A DNA stretch of 64,000 nt. It comes from Acipenser ruthenus. Lineage: Eukaryota > Chordata > Actinopteri > Acipenseriformes > Acipenseridae. The stretch is from assembly GCF_902713425.1 (NCBI RefSeq), contig NC_081198.1, positions 21,993,188 through 22,057,187 of the forward strand, given 5' to 3'. The position numbers and the translations under genes were made by a program. The notes beneath the pieces were generated by a model. The model saw only the letters and a list, made by a program, of their open reading frames with translations. It did not search any database and was not told where the DNA came from. Shown here piece after piece: positions 28,061 through 38,492 of this stretch; positions within the stretch are counted from its first letter, which is position 1; every line of letters starts with the position of its first letter.

Positions 28061-28096
28061 GAAAGATTTATTCGAACTGAAGAGAAGCCAGAGTAT
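28061..28096 (-). other. U5 snRNA-like 5' terminus of A3
   Basis: Read leftwards from 28096 the element starts ATACTCTGGCTTCTCTTCAG, then TTCGAATAAATCTTTC. Recalled human U5 snRNA starts ATACTCTGGTTTCTCTTCAG, then ATCGTATAAATCTTTC: 33 of 36 positions agree (differences at nt 10, 21 and 25), with nt 1 of U5 at the exact element boundary. After nt 36 the match ends. Confidence 0.75.
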
Positions 28097-28394
28097 ATGG
28101 CTGGCTAAGAAGGACCTGGCATAGGGACATGTTCCACCACAATTGTCTGGTTAGCTGCATGCTCCCAGGAAACAAACTGCTGCTGTCTACATCATCATCA
28201 CATGTGAATAAAAGAAAGAAAGACAGCAAGAAAGAAAGAGAGAAAGAAAGAGAAAGAAAGAAAGAGAGAAAGAAAAAAAAAGAAGTTAAACGGCGGGAAA
28301 ACTTGCATCAACACTGGCACTCTCCCTCCAGCAGGGGTAGACAAAATGCTCACAGGAGAGATCCAGATCTGACTTTGACCAACGTTAGAGAAAG

Positions 28395-28582
28395 GTGTGC
28401 ACCGTTCCCGGAGGTACTGCAATACCGGGCCGATGCGTGGAGTGGACGGAGCAAGCCCCTGTTCCATCTCCCGATTCCAAAAATCAATTTAATATATGGT
28501 CCCCTGATAGGGGACGTATCAGATATTAAACTGATAAGAACAGATACTACACTTGATCTTAGCCAAAAGGCCGAGAAGCGAT
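28395..28582 (-). ncRNA. RNU2: U2 snRNA (copy 7, complete)
   Basis: No change from copy 1 seen. Normal PSE and 3' box. Confidence 0.96.
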
Positions 28583-29185
28583 GGCGACTTGGCCCTTGCC
28601 CGGGGCCCCCCAGCCCGGACGGCACAGGGGGATTCAAAGGTGGGTGCAAAATTTCAAGCACAAGCAGACCCCAAAAAAACGGGCTGCTGCTTCCAGAGGG
28701 GAAATGTGCAATTTAAGCAGGAGAAAACAAAACAAAGCAAAAACACACACATAACACCAAAAACAAAACATAAACTGGCGGAGTGCGTCTTACAAATAGT
28801 CATGCCAAGCTGCTATGCTGTGCAAGGTGCCTTGGGTAACTACAACTGTGCCTCGCTGGCTGGCTGGCTTGCTAAGAAGGTCCTGGCATAGGGACATGTT
28901 CCACCACACTTGTCTGGTTAGCTGCATGCTCCCAGGAAACAACCTGCTGCTGTCTACATCATCACCACATGTGAATAAAAGAAAGAAAGACAGCAAGAAA
29001 GAAAGAGAGAAAGAAAGAGAGAAAGAGAGAAAGAAAGAGAGAAAGAAAGAAAGAGAGAAAGAAAAAAAAAAAGAAGTAAAACGGCGGGAAAACTTGCATC
29101 AACACTGGCACTCTCCCTCCAGCAGGGGTAGACAAAATGCTCACAGGAGAGATCCAGATCTGACTTTGACCAACGTTAGAGAAAG

Positions 29186-29373
29186 GTGTGCACCGTTCCC
29201 GGAGGTACTGCAATACCGGGCCGATGCGTGGAGTGGACGGAGCAAGCCCCTGTTCCATCTCCCGATTCCAAAAATCAATTTAATATATGGTCCCCTGATA
29301 GGGGACGTATCAGATATTAAACTGATAAGAACAGATACTACACTTGATCTTAGCCAAAAGGCCGAGAAGCGAT
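29186..29373 (-). ncRNA. RNU2: U2 snRNA (copy 8, complete)
   Basis: No change from copy 1 seen. Normal PSE and 3' box. Confidence 0.96.
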
Positions 29374-29974
29374 GGCGACTTGGCCCTTGCCCGGGGCCCC
29401 CCAGCCCGGACGGCACAGGGGGATTCAAAGGTGGGTGCAAAATTCCAAGCACAAGCAGACCCCCAAAAAACGGGCTGCTGCTTCCAGAGGGGAAATGTGC
29501 AATTTAAGCAGGAGGAAACAAAACAAAGCAAAAACACACACATAACACCAAAAACAAAACATAAACTGGCGGAGTGCATCTTACAAATAGTCATGCCAAG
29601 CTGCTATGCTGTGCAAGGTGCCTTGGGTAACTACAACTGTGCCTCGCTGGCTGGCTGGCTTGCTAAGAAGGTCCTGGCATAGGGACATGTTCCACCACAC
29701 TTGTCTGGTTAGCTGCATGCTCCCAGGAAACAACCTGCTGCTGTCTACATCATCACCACATGTGAATAAAAGAAAGAAAGACAGCAAGAAAGAAAGAGAG
29801 AAAGAAAGAGAGAAAGAGAGAAAGAAAGAGAGAAAGAAAGAAAGAGAGAAAGATAAAAAAAGAAGTAAAACGGCGGGAAAACTTGCATCAACACTGGCAC
29901 TCTCCCTCCAGCAGGGGTAGACAAAATGCTCACAGGAGAGATCCAGATCTGACTTTGACCAACGTTAGAGAAAG

Positions 29975-30162
29975 GTGTGCACCGTTCCCGGAGGTACTGC
30001 AATACCGGGCCGATGCGTGGAGTGGACGGAGCAAGCCCCTGTTCCATCTCCCGATTCCAAAAATCAATTTAATATATGGTCCCCTGATAGGGGACGTATC
30101 AGATATTAAACTGATAAGAACAGATACTACACTTGATCTTAGCCAAAAGGCCGAGAAGCGAT
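29975..30162 (-). ncRNA. RNU2: U2 snRNA (copy 9, complete, altered PSE)
   Basis: The RNA matches copy 1, but the PSE core reads ACCAATGAATC instead of ACCTTTGAATC (30209-30227), a change in the middle of the element that may weaken this promoter. Confidence 0.94.
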
Positions 30163-31263
30163 GGCGACTTGGCCCTTGCCCGGGGCCCCCCAGCCCGGAC
30201 GGCACAGGGGGATTCATTGGTGGGTGCAAAATTCCAAGCACAAGCAGACCCCCAAAAAACGGGCTGCTGCTTCCAGAGGGGAAATGTGCAATTTAAGCAG
30301 GAGGAAACAAAACAAAGCAAAAACACACACATAACACCAAAAACAAAACATAAACTGGCGGAGTGCGTCTTACAAATAGTCATGCCAAGCTGCTATGCTG
30401 TGCAAGGTGCCTTGGGTAACTACAACTGTGCCTCGCTGGCTGGCTGGCTTGCTAAGAAGGTCCTGGCATAGGGACATGTTCCACCACACTTGTCTGGTTA
30501 GCTGCATGCTCCCAGGAAACAACCTGCTGCTGTCTACATCATCACCACATGTGAATAAAAGAAAGAAAGACAGCAAGAAAGAAAGAGAGAAAGAAAGAGA
30601 GAAAGAGAGAAAGAAAGAGAGAAAGAGATTTTACATTTTTTACATTTACACCCATTCGTTTTTTTCATTCATTTTACATTTCTTTTAAAGATGACATTCA
30701 TGCATACAGACATACATTTTGTTTTAAAAGCATTTAAAATACATTTAAAAACACCAAGACAATTGTGCTTTGTACATGGTTAAAACAGACACAGATTAAA
30801 ATCAACATGAAAAAAACCTGTGCTGCTTTAAAAGTGACTGGAAAAAAAGAACCATCTATAAAAAAACCAGTGTTTGTGAGGGCCGGGGAGTGCTCTCTAA
30901 AAAAGTTCAAAAGTGAACATAAAACTAGATCTAAAACAGGGACAGGGGAAAAGGGACAGTGTATAGAACAGTGAGTTAAAATTCTAAAATTTTAAAACAC
31001 TTAAAATGTAACTTTTAATAGTTTACATTAAAAATCTTAAAGATACATAAAACAAAACAAAACAAAATCAAATAAAACATTCAACGTAAATCAAATAAAA
31101 GTCCATAAAACTGAAACAAAAAGACTACATAAAACCAGGGCACCGTTGAAAAAACGGTCATGCCAGCTAAAAAGGGCGGAATGCTGGCATGACAAAATAA
31201 ATAAAAGGCTTAGCGGTGCCCCGTAGTCCCGCTCCTAGGAGCTAGCGGTTCCAGTTTTTTCCT

Positions 31264-34200
31264 TTATTCCATCTTCACGTCCTGAAGTCCGGCGATCCTC
31301 CACTCCGCGCAGGCCTTGTCCTTCCCGAGGGTCCGGATGTCCAGAATTACAAAGTCCTTGATAAGAGTTTGTGCCCTTCTGGTCGTGGTGATAGTGTCTA
31401 GCTCCTGCTTGTGATAGACACAGACGTTACGGCCTTCCCACAGGATCTGCTTGACAACATTGATGACACGCCAAACGCACTTAGCTGTGCTGGTATCGAT
31501 TCCTCCCGCAGGCCCATAGAGCACAGTCTCAGCGGTCATCTTGGCCGTGTCAGCAAACCTGTTTAGGAAGACAGAGACAGAGAGCCAGACACTGCCAGCC
31601 ACATCACACTCCCAGAAGATATGGGCTGGTGTTTCTCTCTTGCGGCACATTGCATAGGGGCATGTTTCTACTTGGGCTAGTCCCCTCCTGAACATGAACG
31701 CTCGAGTGGGGAATGCACTGTGGACGGTGTTCCATGCTATATCCTTCTGGACATTACTGAGGCAGCTGTGAGACACATTCTCCCAGATTTTTTGGCTTTG
31801 GGTGAGGGAGAAAGTAGCTACTTTTTCAATTTCCTGGGAACCGGCAAGATATTTAGTTACAGCCTTGTATTCCCAGGAGGCCAATTTTGCTTTATCTAAG
31901 CCCAATTTATATATAGTGTCCCTTAAGGTTCTATAATACAATGGGGGGTCCCAGGAGTACGGCACGGTGTTATCAATAGTGCAGAGGCCCAAGGCCCTGA
32001 GACAGGTGGCAAAATAGAAACGATTCATGTAACATACCTTCCTGTCCAGGGCCTGGATGTTCTTGATAGTTTGCGTGAGCCCCTGCACTCGGGTGAGCTG
32101 CACAACGTCCGGGACCCCCTTACCTCCCTTCTTGTCGGCTTTACTCAGGGTGGCTCGCTTTACCCTCTCCATCTTGCTGCCCCAGATAAAGCGGTGGATA
32201 ATGCGGTCCACCACTTTTTTGGTGGTCCTGTCTGGGGGAAAGATTTTTCCTACATAAGAGAGGATGGGGAACAGTATAGACTTGGTTATTAATACTCTAC
32301 CCGTCATTGTTAAGGATCTTGTGCTCCATCCGCCAATCTTTTTACGGACCTGGTTAATGGCCGCCGTCCAGCTCTGGGCCCCCGAGCTATTGTTCTCGAA
32401 AATGAGGCCCAGAATCTTGATTTTGTCCTTTTTGACAGGGTACATGTCCGACAGTTCCCTATCTACCTGCCAATTTTTAGACACGTAGACTTCGCTCTTG
32501 GACTTATTAATCACTGCCCCGGTCGCCGTGCAGTACTTCTCAAGGATATTACTAATCCGAGGTACCGACGATGTGTTGGTGCAAATGAGTGACACATCGT
32601 CCATATATGCTGTTGTTTTGACCTGGACCCCGTTGGATCCAGGCAGCTGGAAACCAGTTATATTGGTATCCCTACGAATTGCCTGCAGGAGGGGTTCAAT
32701 GCACACGACATATAGCAGTGGGGATAGTGGGCAACCCTGTCTGACCCCTGACTGGATAGATATTTTACCAGTCAGGTGCCTGTTCACCAAGACTCGGGTA
32801 CTAATGTTTGTATATATGGTTTTAACCCACTCCCTAAGTCCAGGAGCGAATTTCATCTGGTCCATCACTTTGTACATATATTCATGGCTTACCCTATCGA
32901 ACGCCTTCTCCTGGTCAAGGTTGAACAGGCAGAGGGGATGGTTCAGTTCTCTAGAATAAGCCAGAATGTCCCTTGTTAACATTAAAATATCCGTGATGGA
33001 CCTCCCTGGGACGCCACAAGCCTGGTCGGGGCCAATGACCAAAGGGAGGTGTACTTGTAGCCGGAGCATCAGAGCTTTGGCTAGTATCTTGTAATCCACG
33101 CAAAGGAGGCTGATTGGGCGCCAATTCCGTAGATCTTTAACTTCCCCTTTCTTATGAAGGAGAGTAATTACACTCTCCCGCATAGAAGGGCCCAACCGCT
33201 TCTCCCTGTAGACCGCTCTGTAGACCTCCGCTAAATGGACTTTTAGCATGTCCCAAAAAAGATGGTAATACTCACCCGGGATGCCATCTGGACCTGGCGT
33301 CTTACCGGTGTTCATGGTCTTAACCGCCTGGGTGAGCTCCTCCAGCGTGAGTTCTGGGTCCTTCTCCTCCTCCTCGTCGTCCCGCACTGAGTCAGGCTCC
33401 AACTGGCTCAGGAACCACTCTATCAGGGTGTCATCTGTAGCTTTGATGTTATATAGGTCCCTATAGAAGTTCTCTACCACTTTTTTCACTCCCTCACTAT
33501 CCTCTACTATCCTCCCCCTGCTGTCGAGCATGGAGGACATCAAGTGCCGCTTCTCCCTCGTTTTCTGGAAGAAGAAGCGAGTACACTTTTCGTCTTCCTC
33601 CATTTTTTGCACTTTTGCATTGTGCATGACCTTTCGTTGTTCCTCCCTACAAAGCACTGAAAGATCTAGCTTGGTCTGGGCTATCTCGTCGCTTACAGGG
33701 AACCCCCGAAGCTGAAGCAGGCTCAGATCCTGGAGGGCAGCATTCAGGTGTTTATATTTGGCCCTCCTTTCTTTTGCTTTCCTCTTGCCTGCTGCTATGA
33801 AATAACCCTTAGTTCTGATTTTGACCATCTCCCACCACTCTATAGGGGAGTTGAATAGGTCACGCAAAGTGGTCCACTCAACAAGCCTGCTCTTATAGGC
33901 TGCAGCTATGGAGGGGTCATCGAGTAAGGAGGTGTTTAATTTCCAAACCCCTGACCCCATCTGGGAGGTCTGAGGGACCTGCAATGTTACCTGCAGGAGC
34001 CTATGGTCAGAGAAGAAGACGGCCTGGGTGTCTACTGCCGTCTTCGTAAGGGAGCTGGTATGCAGGACGAGATCTATACGGGAGAAGGAGGTCCCAGATG
34101 AGCTCGCCCAGGTAAAGGGAGGCACCAGGTCCTTACCTGCATCACACAGGGAGAAATCAGATATTACGGAGGACAAAACTCTACTAGAGCGGTCGTTGCG

Positions 34201-34707
34201 TGGCCTGCTCCGGTCTACGTCCCTCAGAGCACAATTGAAGTCACCTGACACGATGACGGGTACGTTCCCCAGCAGGAGTGGACGCAGCTGTGGAAAAAAT
34301 TGAACTCTTTCGTTTTGGTTAGTGGGTGCGTAGACATTGACCAGTCTGAGGGGAGTGTTGTTGTATGTCACATCCACGCTCAGAATTCTACCAGGTTCTA
34401 CCTCCCTGCTGCTGCGGGAGGTAATAAAAGGGTTTTTAAACAGGATACCTACTCCGTCGGCTCTGGCTATGTTGGAGCCCGACCAGAAGGAGTCCCCCAG
34501 GGTCCAACTCTCCTTCAGGTCCCTATAATCAGGGCTCGACGAAATACCACACTCCTGCAGAAAGATGAGATCTGCTTTCAAGTTAGCTAGATAGTTTAGT
34601 ACATCAAATCTTTTTTGTGTCTCCCTGATGCTCCTGACATTAACAGACACACATATCAGGGCCATCAGGGTAGCTAACAAGAAAAGGAGTCGCTGCGTCC
34701 ACCCCAT
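31264..34707 (-). CDS. Family A ORF2 (A4), 1147 aa, open
   Basis: Same domains and start as A3 ORF2. Differences include CPYAMCRKRE (K to M) in the C-terminal Cys/His motif, with the Cys and His residues kept, and R to L in AYSREL before DQEKAFDR. The catalytic YMDD is intact. Confidence 0.93.
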   Translation of the reverse strand: MGWTQRLLFLLATLMALICVSVNVRSIRETQKRFDVLNYLANLKADLIFLQECGISSSPDYRDLKESWTLGDSFWSGSNIARADGVGILFKNPFITSRSSREVEPGRILSVDVTYNNTPLRLVNVYAPTNQNERVQFFPQLRPLLLGNVPVIVSGDFNCALRDVDRSRPRNDRSSRVLSSVISDFSLCDAGKDLVPPFTWASSSGTSFSRIDLVLHTSSLTKTAVDTQAVFFSDHRLLQVTLQVPQTSQMGSGVWKLNTSLLDDPSIAAAYKSRLVEWTTLRDLFNSPIEWWEMVKIRTKGYFIAAGKRKAKERRAKYKHLNAALQDLSLLQLRGFPVSDEIAQTKLDLSVLCREEQRKVMHNAKVQKMEEDEKCTRFFFQKTREKRHLMSSMLDSRGRIVEDSEGVKKVVENFYRDLYNIKATDDTLIEWFLSQLEPDSVRDDEEEEKDPELTLEELTQAVKTMNTGKTPGPDGIPGEYYHLFWDMLKVHLAEVYRAVYREKRLGPSMRESVITLLHKKGEVKDLRNWRPISLLCVDYKILAKALMLRLQVHLPLVIGPDQACGVPGRSITDILMLTRDILAYSRELNHPLCLFNLDQEKAFDRVSHEYMYKVMDQMKFAPGLREWVKTIYTNISTRVLVNRHLTGKISIQSGVRQGCPLSPLLYVVCIEPLLQAIRRDTNITGFQLPGSNGVQVKTTAYMDDVSLICTNTSSVPRISNILEKYCTATGAVINKSKSEVYVSKNWQVDRELSDMYPVKKDKIKILGLIFENNSSGAQSWTAAINQVRKKIGGWSTRSLTMTGRVLITKSILFPILSYVGKIFPPDRTTKKVVDRIIHRFIWGSKMERVKRATLSKADKKGGKGVPDVVQLTRVQGLTQTIKNIQALDRKVCYMNRFYFATCLRALGLCTIDNTVPYSWDPPLYYRTLRDTIYKLGLDKAKLASWEYKAVTKYLAGSQEIEKVATFSLTQSQKIWENVSHSCLSNVQKDIAWNTVHSAFPTRAFMFRRGLAQVETCPYAMCRKRETPAHIFWECDVAGSVWLSVSVFLNRFADTAKMTAETVLYGPAGGIDTSTAKCVWRVINVVKQILWEGRNVCVYHKQELDTITTTRRAQTLIKDFVILDIRTLGKDKACAEWRIAGLQDVKME

Positions 34708-34712
34708 AGCGA

Positions 34713-36658
34713 CTATGATTGGGAGGTCGGGACACTCTTCCTACTCTTAGCTCTACGCTTGCTTCGAGGGGGCTTGGGCTTATTTGCAACTCCCATCACC
34801 CCTGAGAAGGTACTCACTGCTGCCTCGTCCAAGAAGGCACCATCTTTATATGCACAGTACGTGGAGTTGTTTGGGCTATTCAACTCCCCACAAGGTAAGT
34901 CTGGTGGAACTTGCTCAGGGCCCCTCGGAACGTGTGGGTCAGCTTTGTCCTGGGGGGGGGTTATGACAGACAGCATTCTTTGGCTGTTACCGTCTGCTGA
35001 ATTGGAGCTGTTAGCAGACTTCTGGCTTACCGCGTCCAGGGGTATTCCCATGTCCTCCAGTGCTGTATCTAGGAGGACCTCTAGGGGGCCCCTGGTTTTG
35101 CCCATACAAGGGAGGGGGTCAAGGATGCTTTGAAGGGAGGCCCTTCGCTTGAAGAGGGTCATTGCTACCGAGGTACTGCTGGTCAGGGAAGGTGTTGACC
35201 CCGACCTCTCCCTCAGTGCATTAGTGAACACCTCTTCTGCGAGGTGTGCTAGGGTTTGTGCCAACGACTGGGAAGGCTGGCTGGGGATGCCCTGGCTGGC
35301 TGCTACCTGCCCACTAGACGGCAGTGTAGCCGTCCCACTCGCCTCCGTCTCTGCCTGCGAGGGCAAGACTGGGGACTTTGTGTGGACATTATCTGGTTTT
35401 GGATCTATGGGGGCCACCTGCAACTTGCTGTCTTTGATCTTGATCTTCTTTCTTTTCCCCCCATCGTCTCTACCCTTTCTTTTCCCCACCCTCTGCTGGT
35501 TCTTCATTCCCTTCCCCTCCTTTTCACTCTCACTTTCACTGTCGCTTTCGCTTTCCTCCCCCACGGACTCAATCCTTATGGCGTCATAACGAGAGCCGAG
35601 GGGGAGTGCTGGCGCTGAGAGGGCCCTACTCAGGGGGGGCCGCTGCTGGGTCCGGGCTCCCTCCCTGCCTCGTGTTCTGTATCAGAGGAGCTACTGGAGG
35701 AGCTAGTGGAGTAGCTATTGTACTCTCTCTCTGGGCTGGGGGAAGGGGTCCTCGTAAAACGGGACATGTCTCGGGGGCGGGGGGGTGAGGGGGGTGCTGG
35801 TGATGATGGTGGTGCTGGAGTCTGGGTTTTGGATACTGTTGGTGGTGATGTGGACTGATCTTTGTTATTTGTTCCCTCTTCCTGCTCAGGCCTAGGCTTG
35901 TTCGTATTTGCCTTGCTGGCTCTGGCCATGTTGGCATAGGAAGAGGGGCAGTCCTTAAACAGGTGCCCCTTCTTTCCACACAAATTGCACTGCCTCTCTT
36001 CTCTGCAGTGGCTGGTCTCGTGGGGGGCGCCGCAGTTCCTGCACTTGACTACAGTACATGCGGCCGCCAGGTGTCCTAATTCCCCACATTTCCTGCAGAG
36101 TTTTGGCATCCCATTATAGAATACCAGCCCTCTGTTGGGCCCTAACACTATGGAGTTTGGAATGTGGCGGACGCCTCCAATGCCCGATGGATCAACATTA
36201 AGGCGTACCAGCCACTTTCTGGCTCCTGTCCAAACCCCATCTTCGTCTGTAATTTTCCTCCCTTCTGATGACACCCTCCCATAGCGGTTAAGCCATGTTG
36301 TAATATCATAGTCGCTAACAGCCTCATTGAAAAATTGGACAGTAACAACTTTCATTTCTCTGTCTGTCAGTGCATCCACACAAAATTCTTTGTATGGAGC
36401 GAGATATTTATTCTCCCCCCAAAAGGACCACATTTCTTGTAACTTTTGGGGGTTCCTAAAACTGACCTCAAACACTTCCTTAAGCCCTGGCAATTTCACC
36501 AAACAATTCAAGTCAGAAGGGGAAAAACCCATACCCCTCTGAAGAATGGTCCGGCTGAACTCCAGTCTCGTCAGTCCTGGTTCCGTTTCATCTTGCTTGT
36601 TTCTTGTGAAGCGCACCGCATTGTGCCTCCTGGTTTCCTGGGTTGGCCGGAACGCCAT
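34713..36658 (-). pseudogene. Family A ORF1 (A4), one C-run frameshift
   Basis: The only copy whose frame stays open across the first C-run (6 G on the plus strand, 35789-35794), reading PRPRDMSRFTRTPSPS in continuity with the zinc-knuckle region. It breaks at the second run (7 G at 35633-35639, against 8 in A3 and A5) near SSGPP. The downstream acidic and C-terminal part is then open to the stop, ending KSVPTSQS. Confidence 0.83.
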
Positions 36659-37357
36659 CCTTCAGCTGGCTCCTCCGATTGGGGTGGGAGAAGCCTCTGG
36701 ACGTCCGGGTTGTCTCTCTCTACGGAAAAGAGACAACGTAAGCAGCAAATCTGGGCAGTTGAAGGAACTATTACTTTAGTCCCTGAGGAGATGGTCGCCT
36801 CGCAAGTGGGACCCCCTCCCCAGGTGAACGGTGTCCTTCCCTGGTGGAGTAGGGGGCGCTGCTTGGCACCGAGACCACGTAGGAAGAATCGTGGCTGTGA
36901 CGCCTCCTCGGGGTCCGGGGCCGCCCTCTGCTCCTCCCAGATGGCGCCCTCTGCTGGGCGCCTGCTGCTCTCTCGGTCTGGATCTCGATTACAATCAAGG
37001 GCTGGGGATGAGGTCGTCTAGGTCATCAAAGGGTCCTCAAAGGTCGTCTGGATGGTAGGTCCTCCTTCTCTCTAACTCCAGGAACGTCTGGAAAAGCCGG
37101 AACCGCCTGAAAAAGAAAAAAACGGGAACCGCCTGAAAAAGAAAAAACTGCTCTCAACAGTCAACAAAATCTTGAAAGACCCTCGGCCTGGATCGGGCAA
37201 GCCAAAACCAGACTGAGCATTAGTCTTCCAAAAAGTTGCCGAGCTGAAGAAAGCCAGTCAAAAATAAAAAAAATTCTGTTCCTCCTCACCCGAACAAACC
37301 TCTCACAGACCCTCGGAGGGAGCGGGCAATGCCACTACCCTCTAAGCCTTAGTCTTA

Positions 37358-37393
37358 GAAAGATTTATTCGAACTGAAGAGAAGCCAGAGTAT
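37358..37393 (-). other. U5 snRNA-like 5' terminus of A4
   Basis: Same 36-nt sequence as in A3, followed upstream by the same atggctggctaagaagg spacer junction. Confidence 0.75.
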
Positions 37394-37846
37394 ATGGCTG
37401 GCTAAGAAGGACCTGGCATAGGGACATGTTACACCACACTTGTCTGGTTAGCTGCATGCTCCCAGGAAACAAACTGCTGCTGTCTACATCATCACCACAT
37501 GTGAATAAAAGAAAGAAAGACAGCAAGAAAGAAAGAGAGAAAGAAAGAGAAAGAAAGAAAGAGAGAAAGAAAAAAAAAAGAAGTAAAACGGCGGGAAAAC
37601 TTGCATCAACACTGGCACTCTCCCTCCAGCAGGGGTAGACAAAATGCTCACAGGAGAGATCCAGATCTGACTTTGACCAACGTTAGAGAAAGGTGTGCAC
37701 CGTTCCCGGAGGTACTGCAATACCGGGCCGATGCGTGGAGTGGACGGAGCAAGCCCCTGTTCCATCTCCCGATTCCAAAAATCAATTTAATATATGGTCC
37801 CCTGATAGGGGACGTATCAGATATTAAACTGATAAGAACAGATACT
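37394..37846 (-). repeat. U2 array block VI (partial unit between A4 and A5)
   Basis: Truncated spacer, polypurine tract at about 37505-37583, 3' box and a U2 3' part. No promoter and no complete gene. Confidence 0.88.
37693..37846 (-). pseudogene. U2 3' part (nt 35-188), joined to A5
   Basis: Breaks at nt 35-38 (AGTA), which coincides with the last four bases of the family A terminus, so the junction overlaps A5 by four bases. Confidence 0.88.
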
Positions 37847-38492
37847 CCTTTATTGAGATTTTACATTTTTTACATTTACACCCATTCGTTTTTTTCATTC
37901 ATTTTACATTTCTTTTAAAGATGACATTCATGCATACAGACATACATTTTGTTTTAAAAGCATTTAAAATACATTTAAAAACACCAAGACAATTGTGCTT
38001 AGTACATGGTTAAAACAGACACAGATTAAAATCAACATGAAAAAAACCTGTGCTGCTTTAAAAGTGACTGGAAAAAAAGAACCATCTATAAAAAACCAGT
38101 GTTTGTGAGGGCCGGGGAGTGCTCTCTAAAAAAGTTCAAAAGTGAACATAAAACTAGATCTAAAACAGGGACAGGGGAAAAGGGACAGTGTATAGAACAG
38201 TGAGTTAAAATTCTAAAATTTTAAAACACTTAAAATGTAACTTTTAATAGTTTACATTAAAAATCTTAAAGATACATAAAACAAAACAAAACAAAATCAA
38301 ATAAAACATTCAACGTAAATCAAATAAAAGTCCATAAAACTGAAACAAAAAGACTACATAAAACCAGGGCACCGTTGAAAAAACGGTCATGCCAGCTAAA
38401 AAGGGCGGAATGCTGGCATGACAAAATAAATAAAAGGCTTAGCGGTGCCCCGTAGTCCCGCTCCTAGGAGCTAGCGGTTCCAGTTTTTTCCT

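Larger units (their letters stand above)
21316..28096 (-). mobile_element. A3: full-length family A LINE (6.78 kb)
   Basis: Order on the minus strand: 735-bp 5'UTR starting with a U5-like segment, ORF1, ORF2 five nucleotides after the ORF1 stop, a 650-bp 3'UTR, and the terminus CTCAATAAAAGAGTA with no poly(A). ORF2 is open; ORF1 is interrupted by two C-run length changes. The 3' end joins U2 nt 54. The 5' end joins array spacer about 285 bp upstream of where the U2 start would be, so the U2 5' part and promoter of this unit are missing. A4 and A5 share this 5' junction. Confidence 0.93.
27362..28096 (-). promoter_or_regulatory. Family A 5'UTR (A3): diverged dimer, CTCF-like sites
   Basis: The 735 bp upstream of ORF1. 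From the 5' end: repeat M1 (about 28096-27963) and repeat M2 (about 27962-27843), which align over roughly 125 nt at about 65% identity by eye; then a 26-bp tandem repeat (around 27808-27860); then a GC-rich part with CTCF-like motifs. Since no U2 promoter remains upstream of the full-length copies, an internal promoter here is likely. The tandem layout recalls promoter monomers of mouse L1. Confidence 0.65.
28097..30624 (-). repeat. U2 tandem array block V
   Basis: Truncated spacer (from 28097), then three complete U2 genes with starts at 28582, 29373 and 30162 (spacing 791 and 789 bp). Polypurine tracts lie at about 28208-28285, 28977-29075, 29766-29864 and 30557-30628. The last tract runs straight into A4; its U2 is missing. 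Confidence 0.9.
30625..37393 (-). mobile_element. A4: full-length family A LINE joined to the polypurine tract
   Basis: Identical layout to A3, but the last 12 or so bases of the 3' terminus are missing and the element joins the GAAA repeat through a GAGA overlap (30625-30628). The U2 gene of this unit is lost completely. The 5' end at 37393 has the same U5-like start and spacer junction as A3 and A5. A6 shows the same 3' junction type. Confidence 0.92.

Noticed and set aside
28097-28110. atggctggctaagaagg as the true 5' end of family A
   Set aside because: It matches the array spacer (ggctggcttgctaagaagg) with a small deletion, so I treat it as flank; the U5-like start at 28096 is the better element boundary.
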